Assembly: GCA_964583095.1 (NCBI GenBank)
Contig: CAZOVB010000082.1
Span: forward strand, 1 to 18,228
Length of the DNA stretch: 18,228 nt
Direction of reading: 5' to 3'
Source: CAZOVB01 sp964583095
GTDB taxonomy: Bacteria; Planctomycetota; Phycisphaerae; SM23-33
Part shown: positions 7,248-14,524 of the stretch, piece by piece
How positions within the stretch are numbered: position 1 is the stretch's first letter
How the letters are laid out: the number at the start of each line of letters is the position of its first letter
Made by a program: the position numbers and the translations under genes
Notes under the pieces: model-generated
Seen by the model: the letters and a program-made list of their open reading frames with translations, nothing else
What the model was told of the DNA's origin: nothing
The model's database searches: none

Positions 7248-7904
7248 TCAGGCCGGGGACGGCCTGAGCGAGAGGATCTTCACCGCCAGGGCCGTGGTGA
7301 ATATGTACAGGTCTGCCAGCAGCAGCCGCTGCCACAGCCCCGCTGCCCCGGCCAGATGGCCTGGAAGCAGGCCCTGTCCCGGACCCGCGTGCAGCAGAGC
7401 GATGCCCAAGGCCGCCACCTGTGTGGCCATGCACAGGCCCGAGAAGAGCGGGGCCGTCTGGGGCGGAAACAGCCAGATGCTCACCAGCGGCGCAAGACAG
7501 ACGGGCAAGAACCCCAGGGCCCCGGAAAGGTTGTGCAACCGCGTGGACAGCGACGCACCTCCTGCTTCGGGATCGAGCGAAAACACCCCCGCGCCGATTC
7601 CGGCAAAAAGGCCAAGGCAGGCGATCTGCCCGGCCAGAATCCACGCCGCGGGCCCCCGGTCCCGAAGCGTCCAGGCCAAGGCCGCTGCAAACCACAGCAT
7701 CAGCAGGCCGAAAAGGAACCACCACCCATTGATCCACGATGCGACCGGGCTGCCGATGGCTCCCAGATCGCTGACGGGCTGTCGTAGATGGCTGTAACCT
7801 GCGACCCGCCCTGCCAGCACAAGAGGCATGATCAGGTCCCCGGCCCCGGCGGCAATCGCAGCCAGGGCTCCGCCAACGACGACGATTTCCTGCAAGGTGC
7901 TCAT
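7248..7904 (-). CDS. DUF998-type integral membrane protein
   Basis: A 218-residue hydrophobic protein with about six membrane segments (near residues 6-30, 58-80, 87-108, 125-146, 153-173 and 188-210). The stretch GYSHLRQPVSDLGAIGSPVASWING after the first segment, the G-x-F-SLDP turn near 106-111 and the H in TRLHNLSGALGF near 124 match the pattern of DUF998 (PF06197). Members of this family are found in bacteria and archaea and have no established biochemical role. The ATG start has AAGGA nine bases upstream. It is divergent from the alpha/beta-hydrolase gene (130 bp between start codons) and convergent with the GH106-like gene, so it is probably monocistronic. Confidence 0.75.
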   Translation of the reverse strand: MSTLQEIVVVGGALAAIAAGAGDLIMPLVLAGRVAGYSHLRQPVSDLGAIGSPVASWINGWWFLFGLLMLWFAAALAWTLRDRGPAAWILAGQIACLGLFAGIGAGVFSLDPEAGGASLSTRLHNLSGALGFLPVCLAPLVSIWLFPPQTAPLFSGLCMATQVAALGIALLHAGPGQGLLPGHLAGAAGLWQRLLLADLYIFTTALAVKILSLRPSPA

Positions 7905-7996
7905 GGATCAGCGTCCTTGATGCCCGGATTATCGAAAGTGCCTGCCTCTGGTTGAGTCCAGAAGCCTCTCGTGCAGAATCGCTCTTTGCTTTTTGT

Positions 7997-8025
7997 TTGG
8001 TTTGGGCCGGTCTGCGTCCGATACA
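7997..8025 (+). promoter_or_regulatory. Candidate promoter of the alpha/beta-hydrolase gene (possibly leaderless)
   Basis: TTGGTT (7997-8002), a 17-base spacer and GATACA (8020-8025) lie just before ATG 8034. Each hexamer matches only three consensus bases. If real, transcription would begin at or next to the ATG, which would explain why no ribosome site precedes it. Confidence 0.3.
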
Positions 8026-8033
8026 GTAGCAGT

Positions 8034-8903
8034 ATGACGAATCCCTTGAAAATGTTTTTCTTCGCCGTTTCATGCTCTCTGCTTGGCGGGCTTGGCTGCG
8101 CACATGGGAAACAGCCGTACGTCAACCCGCAAAGGCTGGAGCGCGGGCTGGTGATCGTCCTGACCGGCATCGAAGGGCGCAGCGGGCTCAACGAGGCCAT
8201 CTGTCGCGGCCTGGATGCCGGCGGCGTCGACTATGCGATCCAATTGGAGGATTGGACCGCACCGGTCGGTCCGTTGATCAATCTTCGCAATGAATCACGC
8301 AACCGTGAGCGGGCTGGGCGGATCGCAGAGGAGATCGCCCGCTACCAGGCCGCATACTACCACAGGCCTGTCATCCTCGTCGGACAAAGCGGCGGCGGCG
8401 GCATGGCAGCATGGATTGCCGAAGCCCTGCCCCCGGGTCATGAAGTGGAAGGCATCGTCATGCTGGCCGCTTCGCTCTCCCCGGGCTATTCGCTGGACAA
8501 CGCCCTGCTCAGCAGCAAAAAGGGCATCGTAAATTTCTATTCGCCCCACGACTGGGTCTTCCTGGGGCTGGGAACGACCACCATGGGCACGATGGACGGG
8601 CGCCACACAGCCTCTGCCGGGGCAAAGGGGTTCGAGATCCCCAACCTGCCGCGGCGCAAGAAGCTCTACAGCCACAAGCTCTTCCAGATTGCGTGGAACG
8701 ACGAAATGGCCAGGGAAGGCCATCTCGGCGGTCACCTTTCCAGCGGAGATGCACGATTCGTAGCCTCCTACGTGGCTCCTTTGGTTCGAGCTCGCCAGTG
8801 GAGCCAACAGGTCGTGGAGCGTGTGCTGGCCCACAAGGCCGTCGAGCCTCAGATCATTCCGACCGATCTCTCGGCGGAGTCTTCTCCCTACCTTCTTCCC
8901 TGA
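8034..8903 (+). CDS. Secreted or membrane-anchored alpha/beta-hydrolase fold protein
   Basis: A protein of 289 residues from ATG 8034. The N-terminus (K6, hydrophobic residues 8-21, then Cys22 in GGLGCAHGK) looks like a signal peptide, perhaps of a lipoprotein, although GLG-C is a poor lipobox. The mature part opens with the beta strand LVIVLTGIEG. The nucleophile elbow is GQSGGGG with Ser119 in VILVGQSGGGG; an acid candidate is Asp173 in FYSPHDWVF and a His candidate is His234 or His230 in HLGGHLSSGDARFV. Together these suggest a serine hydrolase (lipase, esterase or thioesterase) acting outside the cytoplasm; the substrate is unknown. An in-frame GTG at 7971 would add 21 residues that spoil the signal peptide, so ATG 8034 is preferred despite lacking a ribosome site. 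It is followed by a gap of about 200 bases, so it is probably a single-gene unit. Confidence 0.7.
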   Translation: MTNPLKMFFFAVSCSLLGGLGCAHGKQPYVNPQRLERGLVIVLTGIEGRSGLNEAICRGLDAGGVDYAIQLEDWTAPVGPLINLRNESRNRERAGRIAEEIARYQAAYYHRPVILVGQSGGGGMAAWIAEALPPGHEVEGIVMLAASLSPGYSLDNALLSSKKGIVNFYSPHDWVFLGLGTTTMGTMDGRHTASAGAKGFEIPNLPRRKKLYSHKLFQIAWNDEMAREGHLGGHLSSGDARFVASYVAPLVRARQWSQQVVERVLAHKAVEPQIIPTDLSAESSPYLLP

Positions 8904-8920
8904 AACGCCGCAAAGCCGTC

Positions 8921-8961
8921 GGACCACAGACAATCGCTCTTGCGGAGGCGGTCCCTTTTTT
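8921..8961 (+). terminator. Weak candidate terminator after the alpha/beta-hydrolase gene
   Basis: GGACC (8921-8925) can pair with GGTCC (8950-8954) and is followed by CTTTTTT (8955-8961). The stem is only 5 bp and the loop is 24 bases, so support comes mainly from the T-run and its position 17 bases after the stop codon. Confidence 0.3.
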
Positions 8962-9044
8962 GGCCAGGCAGGATCAAGAATCGGATACTTTTTCGCGCCG
9001 CTTTTGCTCCAGGATTCCTATAGAATTCTCTATTCGACGTGTCG

Positions 9045-9067
9045 CCAACAGGCAGACCGCCTGTTGG
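9045..9067 (+). promoter_or_regulatory. Stem-loop in the leader of the radical SAM gene
   Basis: CCAACAGGC (9045-9053), loop AGACC, GCCTGTTGG (9059-9067): a perfect 9-bp stem with a 5-base loop, ending 37 bases before the GTG start. A -10-like TAGAAT (9021-9026) lies about 20 bases upstream, without a good -35, so the hairpin would be near the 5' end of the transcript. No T-run follows. It could stabilise the mRNA or be a regulator-binding inverted repeat. Confidence 0.4.
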
Positions 9068-9104
9068 ATCCGCCGATCTTGCCTGAAAGGTAACAGGAGA
9101 CAGC

Positions 9105-10520
9105 GTGCGAATTCTCTTAGTGCAACCCGAGTGTCAGATTTTCAGTGTGGGCTTTCGTATCGCCGCAATGCCCGAACCGTTGGCGTTGGAGTTGCTGGCC
9201 GCAGCGGCCGGGGATGACCATACCTGCCGCATTCTGGACATGCGCCTCGATGACACTCTGGATGAAACCTTACGGCAGTTCCAGCCTGACATGGTGGCAG
9301 TGACCTCCCTGACGCCGGAAGTCTATGCCGCCCAGGACGTTCTCAAGCGTGTGCGCGAGCTTCTGCCGGATGCGTTTACGCTCGTGGGCGGACATCATGC
9401 ATCCCTGATGCCGAAGGATTTCTTCCTGCCCTGCGTGGACGCCATCTCGCTGGGAGAAGGAGAAATCAGCTTCGCCCCCCTTCTGGAAGCTCTATCAAAA
9501 GGGCAGGAACTCTCCGGGGTGCCGGGCCTGATCTATCGCAATTCGTCGGGAGATTTTGTCGCCTCCACGGCAGAGCCCGGCAAGCTCGATATGGATACCA
9601 TCGCCCTTCCGCGCCGCGACCTGGTCGAGGCCTACAGCGAGGAATACTTCTTCCTTTTCGACAAGCCCGACAGCTCGGTCGCCACGGGCCGGGGCTGCCC
9701 GTATCGGTGCAACTTCTGCTCGGTCTGGAAGTTCTACGAAGGCAAGACCCGCCAGATGTCCCCCCAACGGGTTCTGGAGGAAATCCGGCACGTCACGACA
9801 AACCACATCACGTTTGTCGATGACAACTTCCTGATGAACCATCAGCGCGAAAACGCCATCGCCGATCTGATCCTCTCCGAGGGAATCGATATGAGTTACT
9901 CCATGGAGTGCCGTACCGATTCCATCGTCCGCCATCCGGAACTGGTGGAAAAATGGGTGGATGTCGGCCTGTACGCCGTCCTGTTGGGCCTGGAAGGCGC
10001 AACCGAAAGCGCCTTGGCCGGCGTGAACAAACAGAACTCCCTGGATATCAACAACGAGGCGATCCGTATCCTCCAGGAAAACGGCGTGATCATCTGGGGC
10101 GCTTTCATTATCGACCCCGACTGGGAGGTCGATGACTTCAAGAAGCTGCGAGACTACGTCACAGCCAAGGGAATCACCCATACCCAGTTCACGATTCTGA
10201 CTCCTCTTCCGGGAACAGAGCTGTTCGAGAAGAGAAAGTCCGAGATCCTCACCGACGACTACCGCTGCTTCGACGCGATGCACTCGGTACTCAAGACCCG
10301 GCTGGATCGGGAGGAATTCTACCGCCAGTTCGCCGAACTATACCGACAGACGGATATAAGCCCCTACTACGATCTGGTTCGAAACGGAAAGCTCACGATC
10401 GAAGACTGCAAACGCGGCAAGAAAATGCTCGACGCCATGAGCATTCCGGAAAAGTACTTCGATGGAGACCCCGTCCTCTCGGGCAAGGTACGCTTCTCCC
10501 CCAATGCTTCCCTAACCTGA
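9105..10520 (+). CDS. B12-binding-domain radical SAM protein (class B methylase-like)
   Basis: A protein of 471 residues. Residues 1-130 form a cobalamin-binding-type Rossmann domain (MRILLVQPE start, LVGGHHASLMP near 93-103, ISLGEGE near 115-120). It lacks the DxHxxG base-off motif, as many class B enzymes do. The radical SAM domain carries the 4Fe-4S motif Cys198-x3-Cys202-x2-Cys205 (GCPYRCNFC), followed by TFVDDNFLMN near 236-245, a GLEGA strand near 295 and TPLPGTELF near 366-374. The wording around SVWKFYEGKTRQMSP and LTPLPGTELF recalls the HpnR hopanoid C-3 methylase branch; that is a resemblance from memory, not a search result, and no other hopanoid gene is nearby. It is probably a methyltransferase or ring-modifying enzyme using SAM and B12 in the cytoplasm. 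GTG 9105 is the start: AGGAGA lies four bases before it and the N-terminus is family-typical. Its stop overlaps the opposite gene's stop. Confidence 0.85.
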   Translation: MRILLVQPECQIFSVGFRIAAMPEPLALELLAAAAGDDHTCRILDMRLDDTLDETLRQFQPDMVAVTSLTPEVYAAQDVLKRVRELLPDAFTLVGGHHASLMPKDFFLPCVDAISLGEGEISFAPLLEALSKGQELSGVPGLIYRNSSGDFVASTAEPGKLDMDTIALPRRDLVEAYSEEYFFLFDKPDSSVATGRGCPYRCNFCSVWKFYEGKTRQMSPQRVLEEIRHVTTNHITFVDDNFLMNHQRENAIADLILSEGIDMSYSMECRTDSIVRHPELVEKWVDVGLYAVLLGLEGATESALAGVNKQNSLDINNEAIRILQENGVIIWGAFIIDPDWEVDDFKKLRDYVTAKGITHTQFTILTPLPGTELFEKRKSEILTDDYRCFDAMHSVLKTRLDREEFYRQFAELYRQTDISPYYDLVRNGKLTIEDCKRGKKMLDAMSIPEKYFDGDPVLSGKVRFSPNASLT

Positions 10521-12419
10521 ACCTGCGGGGGGCGCCTCGGTGCCCTGGCTTGCGGGGCCGGGTTCCTGCGCCTGGCGTTTCTTCCACAGTCGCACGAAAG
10601 CAAACCGGCGAGAGGAATAAAGCAGCATGACCAGCCAAACCAGCCAGGGGCCCAGCAACCCCACCAGCACCCACGTCCAGTAGATAAGGAACTCGTTCCG
10701 GTTGTAGGTGAAGCTCTGGACCAACTCGTACTGCTGCTCGACGATCATCGTCGAGGTCACCGAAACGGTCACCCAGATGGCCACACAGGCCTCCAGCACG
10801 GCCAGCCACCGCCAGAAATTCCGACACGTGAGGACCTGGGAAACGATCAGGACGTGGAGAGTCAACAGGCCCGGACCGGCTATCACCTCCCAGAAATTCG
10901 CCTGCCCCCACCGCAGGTCCCAGGAACCGGACTGCCGGGTGAACCAGGCCGCGTGAAAGGCCGCTCCGCCCACCGCTGCCAGGCTCACGCCAACAGCCAT
11001 GGCCGAAAGTGCGATTCCCGGCCCGCGTACGTTCTTCCTTCCGGCGTGTTTCAACGCGTGCAGCGGCGCAGCCAGACCAAAAAGCCCTCCCAGGGCCAGA
11101 ATCGCCCAGCCCTGCCAGAAGTCCAGAAAGCCGTCGCTCTGCTTTCCCCGGCGCCAGAGGCGAACCAGCCGCTGATCCGCCATGGTCGCAAGCTCTTCAC
11201 CATTTTCCGTAAGGCTCATCCATCGGAAGTTGCCGTCCTTGGTGTTGAGGGTGCCAATCTTTCGCCCTGTTTGTACATCGAAGACCAACGCCCGGGCCAG
11301 GTCGGACCACATCCGAAGCCGAGATACTGCCAGAAGTCCTCCCTCCGGAGACCAGACCAGCGGTGGCGAGGGACTGTCTTCGTTGGAAGGGATCTTCCGA
11401 CGCCACCGTTTCTTGCCGGAGGAAATCTCAAACAGGCTCACGTACGGGGTGTATTCGACGATGGCAGCAAACCGTCCATTCGGGCCCAGGGACCCGCCCT
11501 GGCCCCCGACATCAATAGGCCGCGTCCAAAGGACCCCTCCGGAAGCAAGATCGTACCCGACCACAGCGGATTTGCCCGTAATCTCGCCTTTGCGGCGACT
11601 TCGTGTCTGGCTCAGCGGGATAATCTTGGCATCGTAGGCCCGGCCATGCAGAACCACCAACTGCCCTTTATCGAAGGCGAAATCCAGCGGATCTCCCCAA
11701 CCGGGCCGGAAGCTTCCAGAAGATTGTATGGGGGCCAAAGATGTCGTCGCCTGCCCCCCCACGAGATAGCGCAATGTCCCGGCAGAGAGATCGTACACAC
11801 TCACCGTCTGCTCCGTTCCGATGGCCACCAGGGAACCACCGCCAGAGAAACGAGCTTCAGTGGCCGGGGCTACGTAGGAGATCCCCAGATCGAGGACCTT
11901 TTCCTCCTGCCGGTTTCTCTGCCAGAGATGAAGGCGGCCGGCGTTGCCGCAGATGAACGTGTTACTGTCGGGTCCCACGGCTACAACGAAAAGCCGACAA
12001 GGCGACCGGGACTCATGGAGAATTTCCCCGGTCTCGATCTGCCAGACCCACCAGCCGCCCTCGCTGCAGGCCGCAAGGGTTTTGCCGTCGGGCGACCAGG
12101 CAAGGGACGAAATGGCCGACGACGAATCTTCATCCGTACCGGTTCTGAGCGTTTTACTCTCCAGCTCATCGACCGAAAGCAGACGGACCAAGCCGTCAAA
12201 GCCTGCTGCCAGTGTCTTGCCGTCGGGGGAAAACGCCATTGGCCTGAGGGTGGTCAGCGCCTCGGATCTCTGGTCCAGCGTGTGCCCATGGGTCCAGGCG
12301 TGGGGTTGGGCCCAGAGCCACCAGGCCAGGAGAAGACAAGGCCCGATCGTCACCAGCCAGAGCAATGCGAACCCTCGACCGGGCCCGCCTGCAATCTTAT
12401 GGAGTCTTTTCCTTTTCAC
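10512..12419 (-). CDS. WD40-repeat protein with C-terminal multi-pass membrane domain
   Basis: A protein of 635 residues. An N-terminal membrane anchor (residues 17-37, FALLWLVTIGPCLLLAWWLW) precedes a beta-propeller at about 55-425. WD40-like strands such as MAFSPDGKTLAAGFDGLVRL, SLAWSPDGKTLAACSEGGWWVW and RLVRLW are clear at both ends, and more diverged blades lie between (PQQ-like VVGYDLASGGVLWTRP). Five membrane helices follow (about 436-456, 468-492, 509-529, 537-560 and 576-601) and a short basic, Pro-rich tail. The propeller probably faces the outside, between the first and second membrane segments, as a binding platform; no partner or reaction can be inferred. The GTG start is the only choice, since TGA lies two codons upstream; the ribosome site is weak. 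Its 3' end overlaps the radical SAM gene by 9 bases. Large WD40 proteins of this kind are frequent in Planctomycetota. Confidence 0.8.
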   Translation of the reverse strand: MKRKRLHKIAGGPGRGFALLWLVTIGPCLLLAWWLWAQPHAWTHGHTLDQRSEALTTLRPMAFSPDGKTLAAGFDGLVRLLSVDELESKTLRTGTDEDSSSAISSLAWSPDGKTLAACSEGGWWVWQIETGEILHESRSPCRLFVVAVGPDSNTFICGNAGRLHLWQRNRQEEKVLDLGISYVAPATEARFSGGGSLVAIGTEQTVSVYDLSAGTLRYLVGGQATTSLAPIQSSGSFRPGWGDPLDFAFDKGQLVVLHGRAYDAKIIPLSQTRSRRKGEITGKSAVVGYDLASGGVLWTRPIDVGGQGGSLGPNGRFAAIVEYTPYVSLFEISSGKKRWRRKIPSNEDSPSPPLVWSPEGGLLAVSRLRMWSDLARALVFDVQTGRKIGTLNTKDGNFRWMSLTENGEELATMADQRLVRLWRRGKQSDGFLDFWQGWAILALGGLFGLAAPLHALKHAGRKNVRGPGIALSAMAVGVSLAAVGGAAFHAAWFTRQSGSWDLRWGQANFWEVIAGPGLLTLHVLIVSQVLTCRNFWRWLAVLEACVAIWVTVSVTSTMIVEQQYELVQSFTYNRNEFLIYWTWVLVGLLGPWLVWLVMLLYSSRRFAFVRLWKKRQAQEPGPASQGTEAPPAGSG

Positions 12420-12696
12420 CTTGCTTCAGGGCCTTTTCCCGAGAAAACAGCAAGGCAAAAGGGTATCCGGATCCGGCTGTCAACGCAAGCGACTCTGCAG
12501 CGGCCAGGCTGCTGGAGTGAGTGACGCAAGTGTTTTCTTTGTTGAGCGTCAGCGAAGGGAACACGGTCAACAACGGCGAAACAAGCGATGCCGCAGCATT
12601 GTCGACCTGCCTGCCGCGGCAGGCAGGCAGTTGCAGCCGGAGGATGAGAAGGACCTCTGCAGGCAGCTTAACGCAAATAGAATTGTGTCACTCGCT
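12420..12696. other. Intergenic region between aceF and the WD40 gene
   Basis: A 277-base gap without a convincing gene. It should contain the end of the pyruvate dehydrogenase transcript and the promoter of the WD40 gene. The 22-bp palindrome at 12606-12627 is the main feature. A weak 11-base inverted repeat (GAGTGACGCAA at 12519-12529 against GAGTGACACAA read on the minus strand from 12693) brackets it, with one mismatch. No T-rich hairpin terminator was found. Confidence 0.6.
12606..12627. repeat. Perfect 22-bp GC-rich palindrome
   Basis: The half-site CCTGCCTGCCG is followed directly by its exact reverse complement. It lies roughly midway between the stop of aceF and the start of the WD40 gene and is not followed by a T-run on either strand, so a simple terminator is unlikely. 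Similar CCTGCC/GGCAGG palindromes occur as short dispersed intergenic elements in many environmental bacterial genomes, so a repeat-family copy is plausible. Confidence 0.7.
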
Positions 12697-14505
12697 CTAG
12701 ATCGTCAGCAGGAGTTTGCCCGGACTGGCCAGGTAGCTCTTTACTTCTTCCAGGAAGCGCCCGGCATCTGCACCATCCACGATTCGATGGTCATACGAGA
12801 GCGACAGGGGAAGCATCATCCGCGCCTGGATCGAGCCGTCTTCCATCACGCGCGGCTCACGGCGCGATCGGCCCAGGAGCAGAATCGCCGATTCGGGGGC
12901 GTTGATCACAGGCGTGGAATATCGTCCCCCAACCGAGCCGAGGTTGCTGATGGTAAAGGTCGACCCTCGGAGGTCCTCCAGGGAGATTTCACCGGAGCGC
13001 GCCTTTCCGGCGACTTCCGCCATGGCCGATGCGATCTCAGCGATCGACAATTCATCGGCCTCTCGGAGAACCGGGACCATCAACCCGCGGTCGGTGTCAA
13101 CCGCGATGCCCAGGCTGAAGTACTCCTTGTAGATCACCTCGTTGGACTCCAAGTCCACCGAAGCATTGAGCACCGGGTGGTGGGCAAGGGCGTTTGCCAC
13201 CGCTTTGACCACAAAGGGCATCAGGGTCAGTTTGGTTTCGAAATCATTCTTGTGGGCCTGCCGAAACGCCTCCAGGTCCGTAACGTCCACATCGTCGAAG
13301 TTCGTCACGTGAGGGATGGCTGATTTCGACTCACTCATCCGCCTGGCGATGGTCTGGCGGATCTTGGACATCTTCTCGCGCCGGATAGGTCCGTGGGAGT
13401 CGGTTTCTTCGGAGGTCTTGGAAGGCTCCGACGGTTTGGGTGCTTTGGAAGCCCCCCCGGCCGAGGGCTTGCCGGGCGTCTGCTGCATGGCCTGGGACAT
13501 CTTGCGAACCGCGGCGTCAACGTCTTCCTTCTGAATGCGTCCGCCGGGACCGCTGCCTTCCACCATGGACAGATCCACCCCCAGTTCCCGGGCATGGCGG
13601 CGCGTGGCCGGCCCTGCTGGAATCACAGGCTTTTCGCGTTGGGGCTTCCGGGGGACATTCGCCGCCGGTCGATCCGCCAGGTCATCGCCGGTAAGCTGTC
13701 GCCGGAAGCGATCTTCCTCCTGGGGCCGGTCCTTCCGGGCCTTGGGCTTTGCCGGCTCTTGTTGCTCCTTATCGGAATCCTCCTCCGATTGCCCGGAGGG
13801 TTCTTCTTTCGGCGCTTTTTCGCCCTGGTCTTCTTCCTGCCCGGTTGGAGCAGCTCCGCTGACCTCCAATGTCAGAAGCACCTGGCCTACCTTGACGCTG
13901 TCGCCGGCAGAGATACGGATTTCCTGCACCTTCCCGCTCTGGTCGCAGGGAATTTCCACGGTGGCCTTATCGGTTTCGATCTCGGCAATGCCCTGCTCGG
14001 CCTGGATGTCCTGCCCCTGCTCGACCAGGACACTGACGACTTCGCCGCTTTCGACGCCCTCGCCGACCTCGGGCATCTTGATCTCGACCACCTGGCCCGA
14101 CTCCTGGTCGGAAGAACTCTTCTTCTCCGCATGCGGTTCCGTTTCGGGCTCGGGCTCCTTTTCCTTTTCATCCTCCGCCTTGGCCTGGGACTCCTCCTGC
14201 CGGGACTCTTGGGGAGCTTCGGACGCATCGGCCTCGGGCTCATCCTTCCCCTCGTCCTGGGCCTGGCTATCCCCGGCAAGTGTCAGAATCACCTGCCCGG
14301 GCTCGATGGTGTCGCCGGCCTGGACGTTGACTTCCTCGACCTTGCCGGCCTGGGGGCATGGAACTTCCATGGTGGCCTTGTCGGTCTCGATCTCGAGGAC
14401 GCCCTGCTCGGCCTGAACGCTGTCGCCCGGCTCAACAAGAACAGTGACAACTTCGGCTGAATCGATGCCTTCGCCCAGATCGGGCAGCTTGATCTGCTGA
14501 CTCAT
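12697..14505 (-). CDS. aceF: Pyruvate dehydrogenase E2 (dihydrolipoyllysine-residue acetyltransferase)
   Basis: A 602-residue E2 core enzyme that transfers acetyl groups from its lipoyl arms to CoA in the pyruvate dehydrogenase complex. Two lipoyl domains (about 3-77 and 140-214) carry the lipoylated lysine in ETDKATMEVP (Lys43) and ETDKATVEIP (Lys180). A peripheral-subunit-binding domain lies at about 294-334 (PAGPATRRHARELGVDLSMVE). The catalytic domain runs from about 374 to the end, with the active site DHRIVDG (His573, Asp577). The linkers at about 80-137 and 217-290 are strongly charged (Glu, Lys, Asp, Gln) instead of the usual Ala/Pro-rich type. The ATG start is preceded by GAGG at normal spacing. 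It lies 19 bases after aceE and is clearly in one operon with it. Two lipoyl domains plus pairing with a homodimeric E1 indicate the pyruvate complex and not the 2-oxoglutarate or branched-chain ones. Confidence 0.95.
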   Translation of the reverse strand: MSQQIKLPDLGEGIDSAEVVTVLVEPGDSVQAEQGVLEIETDKATMEVPCPQAGKVEEVNVQAGDTIEPGQVILTLAGDSQAQDEGKDEPEADASEAPQESRQEESQAKAEDEKEKEPEPETEPHAEKKSSSDQESGQVVEIKMPEVGEGVESGEVVSVLVEQGQDIQAEQGIAEIETDKATVEIPCDQSGKVQEIRISAGDSVKVGQVLLTLEVSGAAPTGQEEDQGEKAPKEEPSGQSEEDSDKEQQEPAKPKARKDRPQEEDRFRRQLTGDDLADRPAANVPRKPQREKPVIPAGPATRRHARELGVDLSMVEGSGPGGRIQKEDVDAAVRKMSQAMQQTPGKPSAGGASKAPKPSEPSKTSEETDSHGPIRREKMSKIRQTIARRMSESKSAIPHVTNFDDVDVTDLEAFRQAHKNDFETKLTLMPFVVKAVANALAHHPVLNASVDLESNEVIYKEYFSLGIAVDTDRGLMVPVLREADELSIAEIASAMAEVAGKARSGEISLEDLRGSTFTISNLGSVGGRYSTPVINAPESAILLLGRSRREPRVMEDGSIQARMMLPLSLSYDHRIVDGADAGRFLEEVKSYLASPGKLLLTI

Positions 14506-14524
14506 GGTAAATGCCTCAAGGTCC

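Noticed and set aside
9045..9104. Cobalamin riboswitch ahead of the B12-radical SAM gene
   Set aside because: The leader is too short and no B12-box-like conserved sequence is visible.
10854..12524. 556-residue open frame opposite the WD40 gene
   Set aside because: The opposite strand has clear domains and membrane helices. This frame has no recognisable motif and arises from GC-rich codon use.
11944..13323. 459-residue open frame on the plus strand spanning aceF and the adjacent gap
   Set aside because: It runs across the catalytic domain of aceF on the other strand and shows no protein-like motif.
13393..14460. 355- and 293-residue open frames opposite the lipoyl domains and linkers of aceF
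   Set aside because: Their Leu/Phe/Gly-rich or Ser-rich translations mirror the Glu/Lys-rich linker codons of aceF. They are shadows, not membrane proteins.
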